DNA from: Vibrio sp. Of7-15
Lineage (GTDB): Bacteria > Pseudomonadota > Gammaproteobacteria > Enterobacterales > Vibrionaceae
Reading direction: 5' to 3'
DNA length: 64,000 nt
NCBI RefSeq assembly: GCF_022347565.1
Contig: NZ_JAKRGH010000006.1
Location: 172,969-236,968 of the forward strand
The stretch's first letter is position 1; the number at the start of each line of letters is the position of its first letter. The position numbers and the translations under genes were made by a program. Shown here in pieces: positions 9,343 to 20,282 of this stretch. The notes beneath the pieces are model-generated. The model did no database searches, was not told where the DNA came from, and saw only the letters and a program-made list of their open reading frames with translations.

Positions 9343-12300
9343 TGATTGAGCGTGGTAAATATCAATCATTAACCATGGTTAACTGGAATGGTTTTTTTGC
9401 ACGAACGTTTGACATAGATAGTCTAGTTACCACTCTTTCTGGTGGTAATGGTGCGGGTAAATCTACCACGATGGCCGCATTTATTACGGCTTTGATCCCA
9501 GACCAAACGTTACTTCATTTTCGTAATACGACAGAAGCAGGTAGCTCTCAGGCTTCTCGCGATAAAGGTTTACACGGTAAGTTAAAACCGGGTGCCTGTT
9601 ATGCGGCGCTGGAAATTGTGAACTCACGTAAACAACGTGTCATTTTTGCTGTTAAGTTGCAGCAGGTTGCTGGCCGAGATAAGAAAGTGGACATTAAACC
9701 ATTCATTATTCAAGGCTTACCAAGCGACATAAAACCAACGGAAATGCTGATTGAGTCTGTGTCTGAGAACCAGGCGCGTGTTCGTCAAATTAATGAAGTG
9801 AAAGAGCTGGCGAGTCAGTACGAAGAAGTTCAGTTTAAAGCGTTTAACTCAGTGACTGATTATCACGCGCAAATGTTTGAGTTGGGCGTATTACCGAAGA
9901 AATTACGTAATAGTAGTGACCGTTCTAAGTTTTATCGTCTGATTGAAGCATCTCTTTACGGCGGTATTTCCAGTGCCATTACTCGTTCATTGCGTGATTA
10001 CCTATTGCCACAAAATGGCGGGGTAAAAAAAGCGTTCCAAGATATGGAAGCGGCGTTGCGTGAAAACCGCATGACGCTGGAAGCCATTAAGCTGACTCAA
10101 TCTGATCGTGATTTGTTCAAGCACTTAATTACTGAGTCGACGAATTATGTGGCAGCTGACTACATGCGTCACGCTAATGAGCGCCGTAGTAAATTAGAGC
10201 AGACACTAAAGCACCGTTCGGAATTAATGGGCGCTCGCTCAACGATTTTTGACCAGTCTAACCTGCTCACTAATATGCAGTCTGAACTCGGTGAGTTAAC
10301 CGAGCAGCAATCAGGGTTAGAGCAAGATCACCAAGCGTCGTCTGATCACCTTCAATTGGTTCAAAGTGCGGTTCGCCAGCAAGAAAAAATTGAACGCTAC
10401 CAAGAAGATTTAGAGGAATTAACGGAACGCTTAGAAGAGCAAGTCATGGTGGTTGAAGAAGCCGCTGAACAGCTTGCTATTGCCGAAGAGCAGGCTCTAC
10501 TGAGTGAAGATGAAGTTGATAGCTTAAAAACTCAGCTAGCTGATTATCAACAAGCGTTAGACATGCAGCAAACTCGTGCTTTGCAATATCAGCAAGCGGT
10601 GCAAGCGTTAGAAAAAGCTCAGCAGCTCACCAATGACCACGAGCTAAGCAAAGAGAATGCACAAGAGCGTCAAACGGATCTTAAAAAGCAGGAAGAGCTA
10701 AAAACAACGGCATTATTGGCGTTAAAACATAAAGTTGATATGTCTTCTGCGGCAGCGAAGCAGTTTGAGCGCGGGTTAGAACTCGTCACAAGCATTGCGG
10801 GTGTTGTAGAACGTACGGATGCCGCGAATAAAGCCAAAGAGTTGGTGGTAAAAGCGCGTCAGCTTGCTAATGTGACGGATCGTGCTGAGCAACTAAAAGC
10901 ACAGTATCGTGACTTAGAGCGTTCAGTTCGTAACGTACGTCAGGCTCAAGAGTTAGCACAAAATTACCATAAACGTTTTTCTACAACGATTGATAGCGAA
11001 CTGGTTCTTGCTGAAGAGCAAGCGCATCACGAAGCTGTACTTGAAACGTTAGAGCAAGACCAAGAAGTAACGGTTGAACAACGTGGTGAGCTTGGTCGTC
11101 AAGATCAACAGCTGCAAGCCACCATTGCTCGCCTAGAAAAGAGTGCTCCAGCTTGGATTGCAGCAAACGACAGCCTTGAAAAGCTAACCGAGCAAAGCGA
11201 GGCAGAGTTGTATGATGCGCAAGCGGTTATGGCGCAAATGCAATCGACGTTAGAGCGTGAACGTACACTGTCAACAGAGAAAGATCGCCTTGCTTTAAGA
11301 AAGACTCAACTAGATTCAGACATTGAGCGTTTAGCATCTCCTGGTGGCAGCGATGATGCCCGTTTACAAGGGTTGGCTGATACGCTAGGTGGTGTGCTGT
11401 TATCTGAAATTTACGATGATATTACCCTAGATGACGCGCCGTATTTTAGTTCGTTATATGGCCCAGCACGTCACGCGATTGTGGTTCCAGATTTAAAGGG
11501 CATCAAAGAAAAACTGGTGGACTTAGATGACTGCCCAGATGATCTTTATGTGATTGAAGGTGATATTGATGCCTTTGATGACAGCGTGTTCGATGCGGAT
11601 GAAATGGAAGGGGCGGTGTGCGTTCACTTAAATGATCGTCAGCTTCGTTACTCTCGTTTTCCTGAGATTCCATTGTTCGGCCGTGCGGCTCGTGAACAAC
11701 GTTTAGAACTGCTGCGTGAAGAGCGTGAAGAAGTGGTTGAGCACCATGCAAAAGCGGCTTTTGATGCTCAGAAATTGCAGCGTTTATATCAGAGCTTTAA
11801 TAGCTTTGTTGCCAGTCACATGAGTGTGGCATTTGATCCGGATCCTGAGCAGGAGCTTAAAGTTGCACGTGAACAGCGTGGTCAAGTGACTCGCCAGCTT
11901 GCGGAGATCAAAAACAAAGAACAGCAACAGCGTAGTCAGTTATCACAGTCACGTGAAGCTTTGTCACTACTGGGTAAACTAGCCCCAGTTGTTGGCTTAT
12001 TGGAAGACGATACCGTATTTGCCCGTTTTGAAGAGGTGCAAGAGCAGTTATCGAATATTGGCGAAGCTCAGCAGTTTATGAGCCTTCATGGTAAAGCCGT
12101 TAGTGAACTAGAAGGGCTAATAACCGCGTTAGAAGCTGATCCTGAGCAATTCGATGCCTTGCAAGAAGAGTACACACAAGCGGATAGCGATCTTCAACAA
12201 CTAAAAGCGCAATTATTCGCAATTGCTGATTTGGTTGAGCGCCGTCATCACTTTGGTTATTCAGATTCGGTTGACTTGCTAAATAAAAGCAGTGAATTGA

Positions 12301-13811
12301 GTGAGCAATTAAAAGCGAAGCTGGTAGAGGCAGAGCGCGCTCGTACGCGTTGTCGTGATCAGCGTAAGCAGGCTCAAGCGCAAATGAACCAATACAATCA
12401 AGTGTTGGCTTCATTGAAGAGCTCACACCAAGCGAAGCAAGAAACGGTTCAAGAGTTTAAGCGTGAGCTTCAAGAGTTAGGTGTTCATGCGGACCACGAA
12501 GCAGAAGAACGTGCAAGACAGCGTCGTGATGAGCTTAATGAGCGTTTGCATAGCTCTCGTCAACGTTGTAGTGAGCTTGAAAAAGGCATTACATCGGTTG
12601 AGCTTGAGATTAAGTCTTTAGGGAAACGCATTCGTAAAGTTGAAAAAGAGTACAAAGAGTTTCGTAAGTTTGTTGTCGCGGCAAAAGCAGGCTGGTGCTC
12701 AGTGCTTCGCCTAGCGCGCGAAAATGACGTAGAGCGTCGTTTACACCGCCGTGAGTTGGCTTACTTATCGGCGGGCGAGCTTCGCTCCATGTCGGATAAG
12801 TCGTTGGGTGCGTTGCGTTTGGCTGTGGCGGACAATGAAGACTTACGCGATTCGTTACGTGCTTCTGAAGATAACGCGCGTCCAGAGCGTAAAGTTCTGT
12901 TCTATATTGCCGTTTATCAGCACCTTCGTGAGCGTATTCGACACGACATTATTCGTACTGACGATCCGGTTGAAGCCATTGAAGAGATGGAAGTAGAGCT
13001 TGCTCGTTTAACTGAGGAGCTGACTCAGCGTGAAAGCCGCTTAGCGATCAGTTCTGAAAGCGTAGCTAATCTGATCCGTAAGACGATTCAGCGTGAACAA
13101 AACCGTATTCGTATGCTGAACCAAGGGTTGTCGAATATTGGTTTTGGTCAGGTAAAAGGCGTGCGTTTGAATGTCAATGTTCGAGAAACTCACGCTACCT
13201 TACTGGCGGGACTGGCAGAACAGCAAGACCAACATCAAGATCTGTTCGGTAATCAACGTTTGACCTTCTCAGAGGCCATTGCGAAGTTGTATCAGCGTCT
13301 GAACCCTCATATTGAACTTGGACAGCGTTCACCACAGGTATTGGGTGAAGAGCTTCTGGATTACCGTAATTACCTAGAGTTGGGTATTGAAGTTAACCGT
13401 GGTTCAGATGGCTGGCTCCGTGCGGAATCTGGGGCTCTTTCTACGGGTGAAGCGATCGGTACGGGGCAGTCCATTCTTCTGATGGTTGTTCAAAGTTGGG
13501 AAGATGAATCTCGCCGTTTACGCAGCAAAGACATTTTGCCTTGTCGCTTGTTGTTCCTTGATGAAGCGGCCCGATTGGATGCGAAATCCATTTCAACACT
13601 GTTTGAGTTGTGTGACCGATTGGATATGCAATTATTGATTGCTGCACCGGAGAACATTAGCCCAGAAAAAGGGACGACCTATAAGCTGGTTCGTAAGATA
13701 TTCAAAGATCATGAACACGTTCATGTTGTCGGGTTACGAGGGTTTGGTCAGGAGTCGCTAGCACCGACAACGGGCGTTCACAGTATTTTAGAGATTGATC
13801 CCATTTCTTAA
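9339..13811 (+). CDS. mukB: Chromosome condensin ATPase MukB
   Basis: MukB is the SMC-like ATPase that organises the chromosome with MukE and MukF and stimulates topoisomerase IV. The 1490-residue product matches the usual 1486. The N-terminal head has Walker [10 protein letters not shown] near residue 35. Long coiled coils flank the hinge at about 670-790 ([11 protein letters not shown] through [10 protein letters not shown]). The C-terminal head has the signature [12 protein letters not shown] near residue 1365 and Walker [12 protein letters not shown] near 1405. Two consecutive ATGs occur at 9339 and 9342; the second gives the MIERGK start found in E. coli. A hairpin terminator follows 25 nt after the stop. 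Confidence 0.98.
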   Translation: MMIERGKYQSLTMVNWNGFFARTFDIDSLVTTLSGGNGAGKSTTMAAFITALIPDQTLLHFRNTTEAGSSQASRDKGLHGKLKPGACYAALEIVNSRKQRVIFAVKLQQVAGRDKKVDIKPFIIQGLPSDIKPTEMLIESVSENQARVRQINEVKELASQYEEVQFKAFNSVTDYHAQMFELGVLPKKLRNSSDRSKFYRLIEASLYGGISSAITRSLRDYLLPQNGGVKKAFQDMEAALRENRMTLEAIKLTQSDRDLFKHLITESTNYVAADYMRHANERRSKLEQTLKHRSELMGARSTIFDQSNLLTNMQSELGELTEQQSGLEQDHQASSDHLQLVQSAVRQQEKIERYQEDLEELTERLEEQVMVVEEAAEQLAIAEEQALLSEDEVDSLKTQLADYQQALDMQQTRALQYQQAVQALEKAQQLTNDHELSKENAQERQTDLKKQEELKTTALLALKHKVDMSSAAAKQFERGLELVTSIAGVVERTDAANKAKELVVKARQLANVTDRAEQLKAQYRDLERSVRNVRQAQELAQNYHKRFSTTIDSELVLAEEQAHHEAVLETLEQDQEVTVEQRGELGRQDQQLQATIARLEKSAPAWIAANDSLEKLTEQSEAELYDAQAVMAQMQSTLERERTLSTEKDRLALRKTQLDSDIERLASPGGSDDARLQGLADTLGGVLLSEIYDDITLDDAPYFSSLYGPARHAIVVPDLKGIKEKLVDLDDCPDDLYVIEGDIDAFDDSVFDADEMEGAVCVHLNDRQLRYSRFPEIPLFGRAAREQRLELLREEREEVVEHHAKAAFDAQKLQRLYQSFNSFVASHMSVAFDPDPEQELKVAREQRGQVTRQLAEIKNKEQQQRSQLSQSREALSLLGKLAPVVGLLEDDTVFARFEEVQEQLSNIGEAQQFMSLHGKAVSELEGLITALEADPEQFDALQEEYTQADSDLQQLKAQLFAIADLVERRHHFGYSDSVDLLNKSSELSEQLKAKLVEAERARTRCRDQRKQAQAQMNQYNQVLASLKSSHQAKQETVQEFKRELQELGVHADHEAEERARQRRDELNERLHSSRQRCSELEKGITSVELEIKSLGKRIRKVEKEYKEFRKFVVAAKAGWCSVLRLARENDVERRLHRRELAYLSAGELRSMSDKSLGALRLAVADNEDLRDSLRASEDNARPERKVLFYIAVYQHLRERIRHDIIRTDDPVEAIEEMEVELARLTEELTQRESRLAISSESVANLIRKTIQREQNRIRMLNQGLSNIGFGQVKGVRLNVNVRETHATLLAGLAEQQDQHQDLFGNQRLTFSEAIAKLYQRLNPHIELGQRSPQVLGEELLDYRNYLELGIEVNRGSDGWLRAESGALSTGEAIGTGQSILLMVVQSWEDESRRLRSKDILPCRLLFLDEAARLDAKSISTLFELCDRLDMQLLIAAPENISPEKGTTYKLVRKIFKDHEHVHVVGLRGFGQESLAPTTGVHSILEIDPIS

Positions 13812-13836
13812 CATTTCTCTATCTTGTTGATTTTAT

Positions 13837-13866
13837 AAAACCGTCTCTTGTAGGCGGTTTTTTTTG
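13837..13866 (+). terminator. Rho-independent terminator after mukB
   Basis: AAAACCGTCT pairs with AGGCGGTTTT (with a wobble pair) around a short loop, followed by a run of T. It closes the cmoM-mukFEB unit. Confidence 0.85.
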
Positions 13867-14128
13867 TGCTTCAATACCACCTTATTCACAAAAATAACAA
13901 ACTAATAACTATATTAATTAGACATATTTGTTAATAAATTTTCACAAAAAACCTTAACTGGATACATCTCTGGATGAGCTCAAAAAAGTAGTGAATAAAA
14001 GGGTTTATAGAGAATATTTGATTGAACCCTAATAAATGTGTGGTCTATCATTTACCCAAAAGTGGTTAGTTAAATCATTAACAATTTCTATCAAATTCTG
14101 GGCTAAAACGATAAAGCAGGAATTAATT
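13867..14128 (+). promoter_or_regulatory. Upstream region of torECA
   Basis: About 260 nt of AT-rich sequence lie between the mukB terminator and torE. The operon promoter should be here. I looked for E. coli-like tor boxes (CTGTTCATAT) and found no convincing copy, and no clear CRP or Fnr dyad. A good ribosome site (AGCAGGAA, about 14115-14122) precedes the torE ATG. Confidence 0.4.
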
Positions 14129-14305
14129 ATGAGTGATGTTAAAAATATGAATAGTGAAAAAACACGTTCATCAGAGTGGAAAGCGTTTTTCTTTATCACT
14201 GTGGTTCTGTTTCCAATCCTTAGTGTTGGTTTCGTGGGCGCATACGGCTTTTCTGTGTGGTTCATGCAGGTGTTTTTCTTAGGCCTTCCAGGTCATGGCG
14301 GTTGA
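14129..14305 (+). CDS. torE: TorE/NapE-family small membrane protein
   Basis: This is a 58-residue single-helix membrane protein. The conserved core SSEWKAFFFITVVLFPILSV, then VGAYGFSVWFMQ and a closing GLPGHGG, match the NapE/TorE family, which accompanies periplasmic nitrate or TMAO reductases. The start at 14129 has an AGGA seven nt upstream; a longer reading from 14036 lacks this and is not supported. The gap to torC is 46 nt. The molecular role is not known; the context ties it to TMAO respiration. Confidence 0.88.
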   Translation: MSDVKNMNSEKTRSSEWKAFFFITVVLFPILSVGFVGAYGFSVWFMQVFFLGLPGHGG

Positions 14306-14351
14306 TTTCTCGGCTCTGCCATTAAACAAATAAGAATCTAAAACAAGAGTA

Positions 14352-15536
14352 ATGAGTATGATGTCATTTATTAAAAAAGCTTGGGCGGTGTTTGCGCGCC
14401 CAAGTGTCCATATCAGCCTAGGTGTGTTAACCCTTGGTGGATTTATCGCTGGTATTATTTTCTGGGGCGGTTTTAACACGGCACTAGAAGCGACCAATAC
14501 CGAAGAGTTTTGTGTGAGCTGTCATGCTGACAACATTCAGCCAGAATACGCAGGTACGATTCACGATAAGAACCGTTCTGGTGTTCGTGCTACGTGTCCT
14601 GACTGTCACGTACCTCACGACTGGACTTCAAAAATTGCTCGTAAGATGCAAGCAAGTAAAGAAGTATTCGCGCATGTATTTGGTTTTATCGATACCCAAG
14701 AAAAATTTGAAGATCGCCGCATCATTTTAGCTCAACATGAGTGGGACCGTTTTAGTGCGAACAAATCTCTTGAGTGTCGTAACTGTCATGACTACGACGG
14801 CATGGACTTCGAAAAAATGAAGCCAACAGCTCGTATTCAGATGAAGCAGGCAAAAGAGCGTGATCAAAGCTGTGTTGACTGTCATAAAGGTATCGCTCAC
14901 CACCTTCCTAAAGATATGGACAGCAGTGGCGGTATGATTGGTGAACTTGAGCAACTGGCTTCAAACACGAAATATGAAAAAGGCAACAGCTACGTAAGTG
15001 TTCGTCACCTTCCTCTTTATGAAGACAAAGAAATGTCAGTGGAAGCGGGTCTTCTGAATCCGGCATCGACTGTCACTATGATTAACGAAAGTAACGATGC
15101 AATCGAAGTTGAAGTGTCTGGTTGGCGTAAAGTGAAAGGCTTTGGTCGCGTAATTCAAGAAGACTTCGGTATGAACATCGCTGTGGGTTCTCTATTGAAA
15201 GAAACAGCGCAAAATGATCAATTCATTGAGAAGTTTGAAACGAAGGAAGATGACCTAACAGGCTTACCTTGGCAGCGCGTAAGTGCAAAACTTTGGATGA
15301 AGAAAGAAGCGCTTCTTTCAGATGTTCAACCTATTTGGGACAAAGCAGAGCAATCCTACAAAACAAACTGCTCTGTATGTCATACACAACCAGCTGAAGC
15401 TCACTTCGACGCAAACACTTGGCCTGGCATGTTTAACGGTATGATGGCATTCGTTAACTTCGACACAGACAGTAAAGCATTGGTATTGAAGTACCTACAG
15501 AAGCACTCTTCAGATTTTTCTGACGAAGCACACTAA
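14352..15536 (+). CDS. torC: Pentahaem c-type cytochrome TorC
   Basis: TorC is a membrane-anchored periplasmic cytochrome that takes electrons from the menaquinol pool and passes them to TorA. It has one N-terminal anchor helix (about residues 18-40). There are five CxxCH haem-binding motifs at residues 54 (CVSCH), 82 (CPDCH), 142 (CRNCH), 174 (CVDCH) and 340 (CSVCH). The first four form the NapC/NirT-like domain; the fifth sits in the C-terminal TorC-specific domain. The length of 394 agrees with the family. The neighbours torE and torA make the assignment firm. Nearby ATGs at 14358 and 14361 are alternative starts. Confidence 0.96.
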   Translation: MSMMSFIKKAWAVFARPSVHISLGVLTLGGFIAGIIFWGGFNTALEATNTEEFCVSCHADNIQPEYAGTIHDKNRSGVRATCPDCHVPHDWTSKIARKMQASKEVFAHVFGFIDTQEKFEDRRIILAQHEWDRFSANKSLECRNCHDYDGMDFEKMKPTARIQMKQAKERDQSCVDCHKGIAHHLPKDMDSSGGMIGELEQLASNTKYEKGNSYVSVRHLPLYEDKEMSVEAGLLNPASTVTMINESNDAIEVEVSGWRKVKGFGRVIQEDFGMNIAVGSLLKETAQNDQFIEKFETKEDDLTGLPWQRVSAKLWMKKEALLSDVQPIWDKAEQSYKTNCSVCHTQPAEAHFDANTWPGMFNGMMAFVNFDTDSKALVLKYLQKHSSDFSDEAH

Positions 15537-15559
15537 GCGATTGATGGAGCAGATTAAGT

Positions 15560-18022
15560 ATGTCTATTAGCAGAAGAAGTTTTCTAAAGGGCGTGGCAAC
15601 AACAAGTGCAGTATCGGTTGTTGGTCCTAGCTTATTAATGTCATCAAAAGCAAGTGCAGCAGAAACAACGGGAACGTGGAAAGTTTCAGGTTCTCACTGG
15701 GGTGCATTCCGTGCACACATCTATGCGGGTAAAGTACAAGAGATCAAGCCTCTTGAGCTAGACAAGCACCCAACGGACATGATCAACGGCGTGAGAGGGG
15801 TGATCTACAATGCTTCTCGTGTTCGTTACCCAATGGTGCGTTTAGATTGGCTGAAAAAGCACAAATACAGCACAGAAACTCGTGGTAACAACCGTTTTGT
15901 TCGTGTGACATGGGATGAAGCACTAGACTTGTTCTACCGCGAGCTAGAGCGTATTCAAAAAGACTACGGTCCATGGGCATTGCATGCAGGCCAAACGGGC
16001 TGGCGTCAAACAGGTCAGTTCCATAGCTGTACAAGCCACATGCAACGTGCTGTTGGTATGCATGGTAACTTCATCACCAAAGTAGGGGATTACTCTACTG
16101 GTGCTGGCCAGACGATTTTACCGTACGTTCTTGGCTCTACTGAGGTTTATGCACAAGGTACGTCTTGGTCTGAAATCTTATCTAACAGTAAGAACATCAT
16201 TTTATGGGCAAATGATCCAGTGAAAAACCTACAGGTTGGCTGGAACTGTGAAACTCATGAGTCTTTCCCATACTTGGCGCAGCTGAAAGAGAAAGTGGCT
16301 GCGGGTGAGATCAATGTGATTTCTGTTGACCCTGTGAAAAACAAAACACAGCGTTACCTAGAAAATGAGCACATGTACATCAACCCATTGACTGATGTGG
16401 CATTCATGCTGGCATTGGCTCATACGTTGTACACAGAAGATCTGTACGATAAGAAGTTCATTGATACTTACTGCTTAGGTTTCGATGAGTTTGTTCCTTA
16501 CCTAATGGGTGAGAGCAAAGACAAAGTTGAGAAAACGCCAGAGTGGGCTGCTGAGATCTGTGGTATTTCTGCTGACGAAATCCGTAAGTTTGCACGTCTT
16601 CTAGTGGCAGAACGTACTCAGCTGCTGTTTGGTTGGTGTATTCAGCGTCAAGAGCATGGTGAACAGCCATATTGGATGGGTGCTGTACTGGCGGCGATGA
16701 TTGGTCAGATTGGTTTACCAGGTGGTGGTATTTCTTATGGTCACCACTATAGTGGTATCGGTGTACCATCGACAGGTTTTGCTGCGCCGGGTGGTTTCCC
16801 ACGTAACGTAGACCAAGGTCAAAAACCAAAATGGGACAACAATGACTTTAACGGCTACAGCCGTACGATCCCTGTTGCTCGTTGGATTGACTGTTTGCTA
16901 GAGCCGGGTAAAGAGATCCGTTATAACGGTTCAAAAGTAAAACTGCCAGATTACAAAATGATGGTGATTTCGGGTAACAACCCGTGGCATCACCACCAAG
17001 ATCGTAACCGCATGAAGAAAGCGTTTAAGAAGCTTCAGACTGTGGTGACTATCGATTTTGCTTGGACTGCAACCTGTCGTTTCTCAGACATCGTATTACC
17101 AGCATGTACACAGTTTGAACGTAACGATATTGATGTTTACGGTTCTTACTCTGGTCGTGGCTTAATTGCGATGCAGAAACTGGTTGACCCGCTGTACCAA
17201 TCTCGTACGGATTTCCACATCTTTACTGAGCTTGCGCGTCGTTTCGGTAAGCACAAAGAATACACCCGTGGCATGGATGAGATGGAGTGGGTACGCTCAC
17301 TGTACAACGATTGTCGTAAAGCGAATGAAAATAAGTTCGAGATGCCAGAATTCGATGCTTTCTGGGAAAAAGGTGTTTTAGATTTCGGTACAGGTAAACC
17401 TTGGGTTCGTCATGCTGATTTCCGTAAAGATCCAGAAATCAACGCATTAGGTACGCCATCAGGCTTCATTGAAATTTCAAGTCGTAAGATCGGTCGTTAC
17501 AACTACGAACACTGTCAAGGCCACCCAATGTGGTTTGAGAAGAGTGAACGTTCACACGGTGGTCCTGGTTCTGAAAAACACCCATTCTGGATGCAGTCTT
17601 GTCACCCTGATAAGCGTTTGCATTCACAAATGTGTGAATCAGATGAATTCCGTGCCACTTACACCGTACAAGATCGTGAGCCTGTTTATATCAACCCTAT
17701 TGATGCGAAAGCGAAAGGCATTAAAGACGGCGACTTAGTACGCGTATTTAATGACCGTGGTCAGCTTCTGGCGGGTGCGGTATTAATGGACAGCTATTCT
17801 CAAGGTGTGATTCGTATTGAAGAAGGCGCTTGGTATGGCCCTCTAAATGAAAAAGACGGTGCAATCTGTACATACGGTGATCCAAACACCCTAACACAAG
17901 ATATTCCATCTTCTGAGTTAGCGCAGGCAACCAGTGCGAATACGTGTCTAGTAGACTTTGAAAAGTACACCGGTACGGTTCCACCAGTAACAAGCTTCGG
18001 CGGTCCAATCGAAGAGAGTTAA
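15560..18022 (+). CDS. torA: Trimethylamine-N-oxide reductase TorA (molybdenum enzyme)
   Basis: TorA reduces trimethylamine N-oxide to trimethylamine in the periplasm as a terminal electron acceptor. The N-terminus carries a twin-arginine signal (SRRSFLKG, residues 4-11, with cleavage likely after ASA near residue 33). The bis-MGD cofactor domain spans the rest. The molybdenum-ligating serine is expected in GDYSTGAGQ, at residue 179. Other family blocks are [45 protein letters not shown] near residue 655 and [12 protein letters not shown] near the end. Length 820 is normal. It follows torC by 23 nt. No torD chaperone gene is in the window, nor torTSR regulators. Confidence 0.97.
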   Translation: MSISRRSFLKGVATTSAVSVVGPSLLMSSKASAAETTGTWKVSGSHWGAFRAHIYAGKVQEIKPLELDKHPTDMINGVRGVIYNASRVRYPMVRLDWLKKHKYSTETRGNNRFVRVTWDEALDLFYRELERIQKDYGPWALHAGQTGWRQTGQFHSCTSHMQRAVGMHGNFITKVGDYSTGAGQTILPYVLGSTEVYAQGTSWSEILSNSKNIILWANDPVKNLQVGWNCETHESFPYLAQLKEKVAAGEINVISVDPVKNKTQRYLENEHMYINPLTDVAFMLALAHTLYTEDLYDKKFIDTYCLGFDEFVPYLMGESKDKVEKTPEWAAEICGISADEIRKFARLLVAERTQLLFGWCIQRQEHGEQPYWMGAVLAAMIGQIGLPGGGISYGHHYSGIGVPSTGFAAPGGFPRNVDQGQKPKWDNNDFNGYSRTIPVARWIDCLLEPGKEIRYNGSKVKLPDYKMMVISGNNPWHHHQDRNRMKKAFKKLQTVVTIDFAWTATCRFSDIVLPACTQFERNDIDVYGSYSGRGLIAMQKLVDPLYQSRTDFHIFTELARRFGKHKEYTRGMDEMEWVRSLYNDCRKANENKFEMPEFDAFWEKGVLDFGTGKPWVRHADFRKDPEINALGTPSGFIEISSRKIGRYNYEHCQGHPMWFEKSERSHGGPGSEKHPFWMQSCHPDKRLHSQMCESDEFRATYTVQDREPVYINPIDAKAKGIKDGDLVRVFNDRGQLLAGAVLMDSYSQGVIRIEEGAWYGPLNEKDGAICTYGDPNTLTQDIPSSELAQATSANTCLVDFEKYTGTVPPVTSFGGPIEES

Positions 18023-18058
18023 TCGACTCGATATAGCTCAAGATGTAGTTATTGATGA

Positions 18059-18094
18059 AAAAAGCCCGATCTAATTATTTAGATCGGGCTTTTT
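18059..18094. terminator. Bidirectional terminator between torA and the alanine symporter gene
   Basis: A 16-bp stem, AAAAAGCCCGATCTAA with TTAGATCGGGCTTTTT, encloses a 4-nt loop. It can end torA (+) and the convergent gene (-). Confidence 0.92.
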
Positions 18095-18163
18095 CTTTGG
18101 AGCGCTAAAGGTTCAGTGAACGTCTGACTTTTAGCTTGGTTGTGTTTATTATTTGAACGTTTA

Positions 18164-19708
18164 TTACGCTTTATCTTTGGCTAAATCGCTAGCCGCTGTG
18201 TTTTTGTACTCTTTTATTTCACCAGCATTCAAGCGTTGTAAGTACTCTCCTAAATCACGTTTGATTTCTGGCGCCATAATGTAAAGGCCAACAATGTTGA
18301 CTAGAGCCATGGCAAAAATCATCGCATCAGAGAAGTCAATTACTGGGCCTAAGTTCATGGCTGCACCAATCACAACAAATACACAGAAAAGCAGTTTGAA
18401 AGAAAGCGCTGATTGTTTACTTTCACCAAATAGGTAGGTCCATGCTTTTAAACCATAGTAAGACCAAGAGATCATGGTTGAAAATGCAAAGAGTACAACA
18501 GCAATTGCCAGAATCAGTGGGAACCATGAAATAGAGCTTTCAAAAGCGGCAGAAGTCAGTGCGACACCCGTTAAACCTGAATCGGCCTGCAGTTGACCAG
18601 TAATGATGATCACGAGAGCGGTCATGGTACAAATCACAACAGTATCAATGAAAGGTTCTAGTAGTGACACGAAACCTTCTGAAAGAGGCTCTTTAGTTTT
18701 AACTGCTGAGTGAGCAATCGCGGCAGAACCAACCCCCGCTTCGTTGGAAAAAGCAGCTCGTTTAAAGCCTTGGATTAAAACACCAATCACACCACCAGTG
18801 ACACCTTCACCCGTAAAGGCACCATTGATAATAGCGGCAAACGCATCGTCAATACGATCGAAGTTCATGCCAATAATAATCAGTGCGGCACCTACATAAA
18901 CAATCGCCATGAAAGGAACGACTTTTTCAGTGACTTTCGCAATAGACTTGATGCCGCCAATAATCACAACAGCAACCAAAACAGCAAGCACAATCCCAAA
19001 TAACCAGCCTTTGTCGGCAAGGAAAGAGGCATCCCCGCCCGTTACGCCAACTACTTGCTTAAATGCTTGGTTTGCTTGGAACATGTTACCGCCACCCAGT
19101 GCACCACCAATTGCGAATACTGAGAAAAGAACAGCAAGCGTACGACCGAAAGCGGCGTTACCACGTTTCTCTAAACCTTTGCTCAGATAGTACATTGGGC
19201 CACCAGAAATACTGCCATCTGGGTTAGTTGTACGATACTTAACAGCCAGTGAACACTCGACAAACTTGGTCGACATACCCAATAAGCCAGCTAGAATCAT
19301 CCAGAACGTGGCACCCGCACCACCAATGGAAATCGCAACAGCCACACCAGCAATGTTACCAAGACCAACAGTGCCGGATAAAGCGGTGGTTAGTGCTTGA
19401 AAGGGAGTGACGTCACCAGAGTCTTTCGGGTTGGAATAATCTCCTTTGACAATTTTAACCGCGTGCTTAAAGCCACGGACATTAATAAAACCTAAATAAA
19501 CTGTGAAGAAAACCGCTGCGATTACTAACCACAATACGATCCAAGGCATTTGCACATCGCTAAAAGGGAGTGGAATGGTTGAGAAAATCATTCCAACAAA
19601 AGGGTTTACGATGGGGGCAACTACATTATTTATTTGATCATCGATAGAACTGGCTTGCGCACTTCCTACGCTGGCAAACAACGCCGCTAGGGAGATTAGT
19701 CGTGTCAT
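18164..19708 (-). CDS. Sodium:alanine/glycine symporter (AGCS family)
   Basis: The product of 514 residues is an inner-membrane protein with about ten to eleven helices. It matches the AGCS family, which couples uptake of alanine or glycine to sodium. The conserved block [19 protein letters not shown] is at residues 108-125, followed by [28 protein letters not shown] and [18 protein letters not shown]. An N-terminal segment ending AQAS looks like a cleavable signal before the first helix, as seen in many vibrio members. The ribosome site AAGGAAG is nine nt upstream of the ATG. A good TTGAAA/TAATAA pair lies further upstream on the minus strand near 19755-19780. The exact substrate is not determined. 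Confidence 0.92.
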   Translation of the reverse strand: MTRLISLAALFASVGSAQASSIDDQINNVVAPIVNPFVGMIFSTIPLPFSDVQMPWIVLWLVIAAVFFTVYLGFINVRGFKHAVKIVKGDYSNPKDSGDVTPFQALTTALSGTVGLGNIAGVAVAISIGGAGATFWMILAGLLGMSTKFVECSLAVKYRTTNPDGSISGGPMYYLSKGLEKRGNAAFGRTLAVLFSVFAIGGALGGGNMFQANQAFKQVVGVTGGDASFLADKGWLFGIVLAVLVAVVIIGGIKSIAKVTEKVVPFMAIVYVGAALIIIGMNFDRIDDAFAAIINGAFTGEGVTGGVIGVLIQGFKRAAFSNEAGVGSAAIAHSAVKTKEPLSEGFVSLLEPFIDTVVICTMTALVIIITGQLQADSGLTGVALTSAAFESSISWFPLILAIAVVLFAFSTMISWSYYGLKAWTYLFGESKQSALSFKLLFCVFVVIGAAMNLGPVIDFSDAMIFAMALVNIVGLYIMAPEIKRDLGEYLQRLNAGEIKEYKNTAASDLAKDKA

Positions 19709-19871
19709 ATGTAACTTCCTTTGTTTAACAAGCGAAACTTGAATTTGTTATTATTATGTTAACTATTATTTCAAAAAGTAACATATCAGGACTATCTCTT
19801 AGAATAAAGCCACTTTTGCAAACTTTTATAAGAGTTGTGATCTTCTATTTTATTAACGTTATGCTGTGAAA

Positions 19872-19899
19872 TTGACTGAATAAACGCCATTTTTATGAT
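19872..19899 (+). promoter_or_regulatory. Sigma-70-like promoter far upstream of emrD
   Basis: TTGACT (19872-19877) and TATGAT (19894-19899) are separated by 16 nt, each one base off consensus. Transcription would start near 19906, giving either a leader of about 375 nt for the efflux gene or a separate small RNA. Confidence 0.5.
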
Positions 19900-20061
19900 T
19901 TTATTTTCTTTAAAAGTGACTGAATATTCATTGTAAAAGTGGTTAGTATCATACTGATTGTGATGATTTTGGTTAAAAATATTTATAATTTAAATTGATG
20001 ATAAAAAGGCGGAATGGTTAAAGGTGGTAAGTTCAATCCCTTTAAAATAGAGGGGAGTAGA

Positions 20062-20100
20062 ATGCGTTTTATTATAGAGCCAAGTGTTATTCTTTTTTGA
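20062..20100 (+). CDS. Possible 12-codon leader ORF upstream of emrD
   Basis: ATG at 20062 opens MRFIIEPSVILF and stops at TGA 20098-20100. A strong ribosome site, GAGGGGAG (20050-20057), precedes it. It lies downstream of the promoter-like pair at 19872-19899 and upstream of a small hairpin. Whether it is translated or regulatory is unknown, and such short ORFs arise by chance. Confidence 0.3.
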   Translation: MRFIIEPSVILF

Positions 20101-20282
20101 AATTCTAGTCGGATTATTTTTTCTAATCCATTTCATTATAAACTATCGTGCATAAATCTCTCCTGCTGACTTGCTGATGTTCTTTTTCGAGATTAACATC
20201 TTGCCACTATTAGAGTGTTTATCAGTGTTTAAAATCTGACCAAATACTATTCTGCTTCTGTTAAGTAAATAAGAGGATTATT

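Larger units (their letters stand above)
19709..20282. other. 574-nt intergenic region between divergent transporters
   Basis: No protein longer than about 12 codons is supported here. Visible elements are a promoter-like pair on the plus strand at 19872-19899, a leader ORF of 12 codons at 20062-20100, a small hairpin GGATTA/TAATCC at 20111-20129, and the inverted repeat GATGTT/AACATC at about 20175-20200. The emrD ribosome site AAGAGG is at 20271-20276. The region is much longer than needed for two promoters. Confidence 0.5.

Noticed and set aside
9339..13811. Long minus-strand frames inside mukB and other large genes
   Set aside because: They mirror highly expressed coding sequence on the other strand and have no ribosome site or family match.
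13900..13960. CRP-like dyad TGTTA...TCACA upstream of torE
   Set aside because: The spacing between half-sites is eight rather than six bases and the left half is poor.
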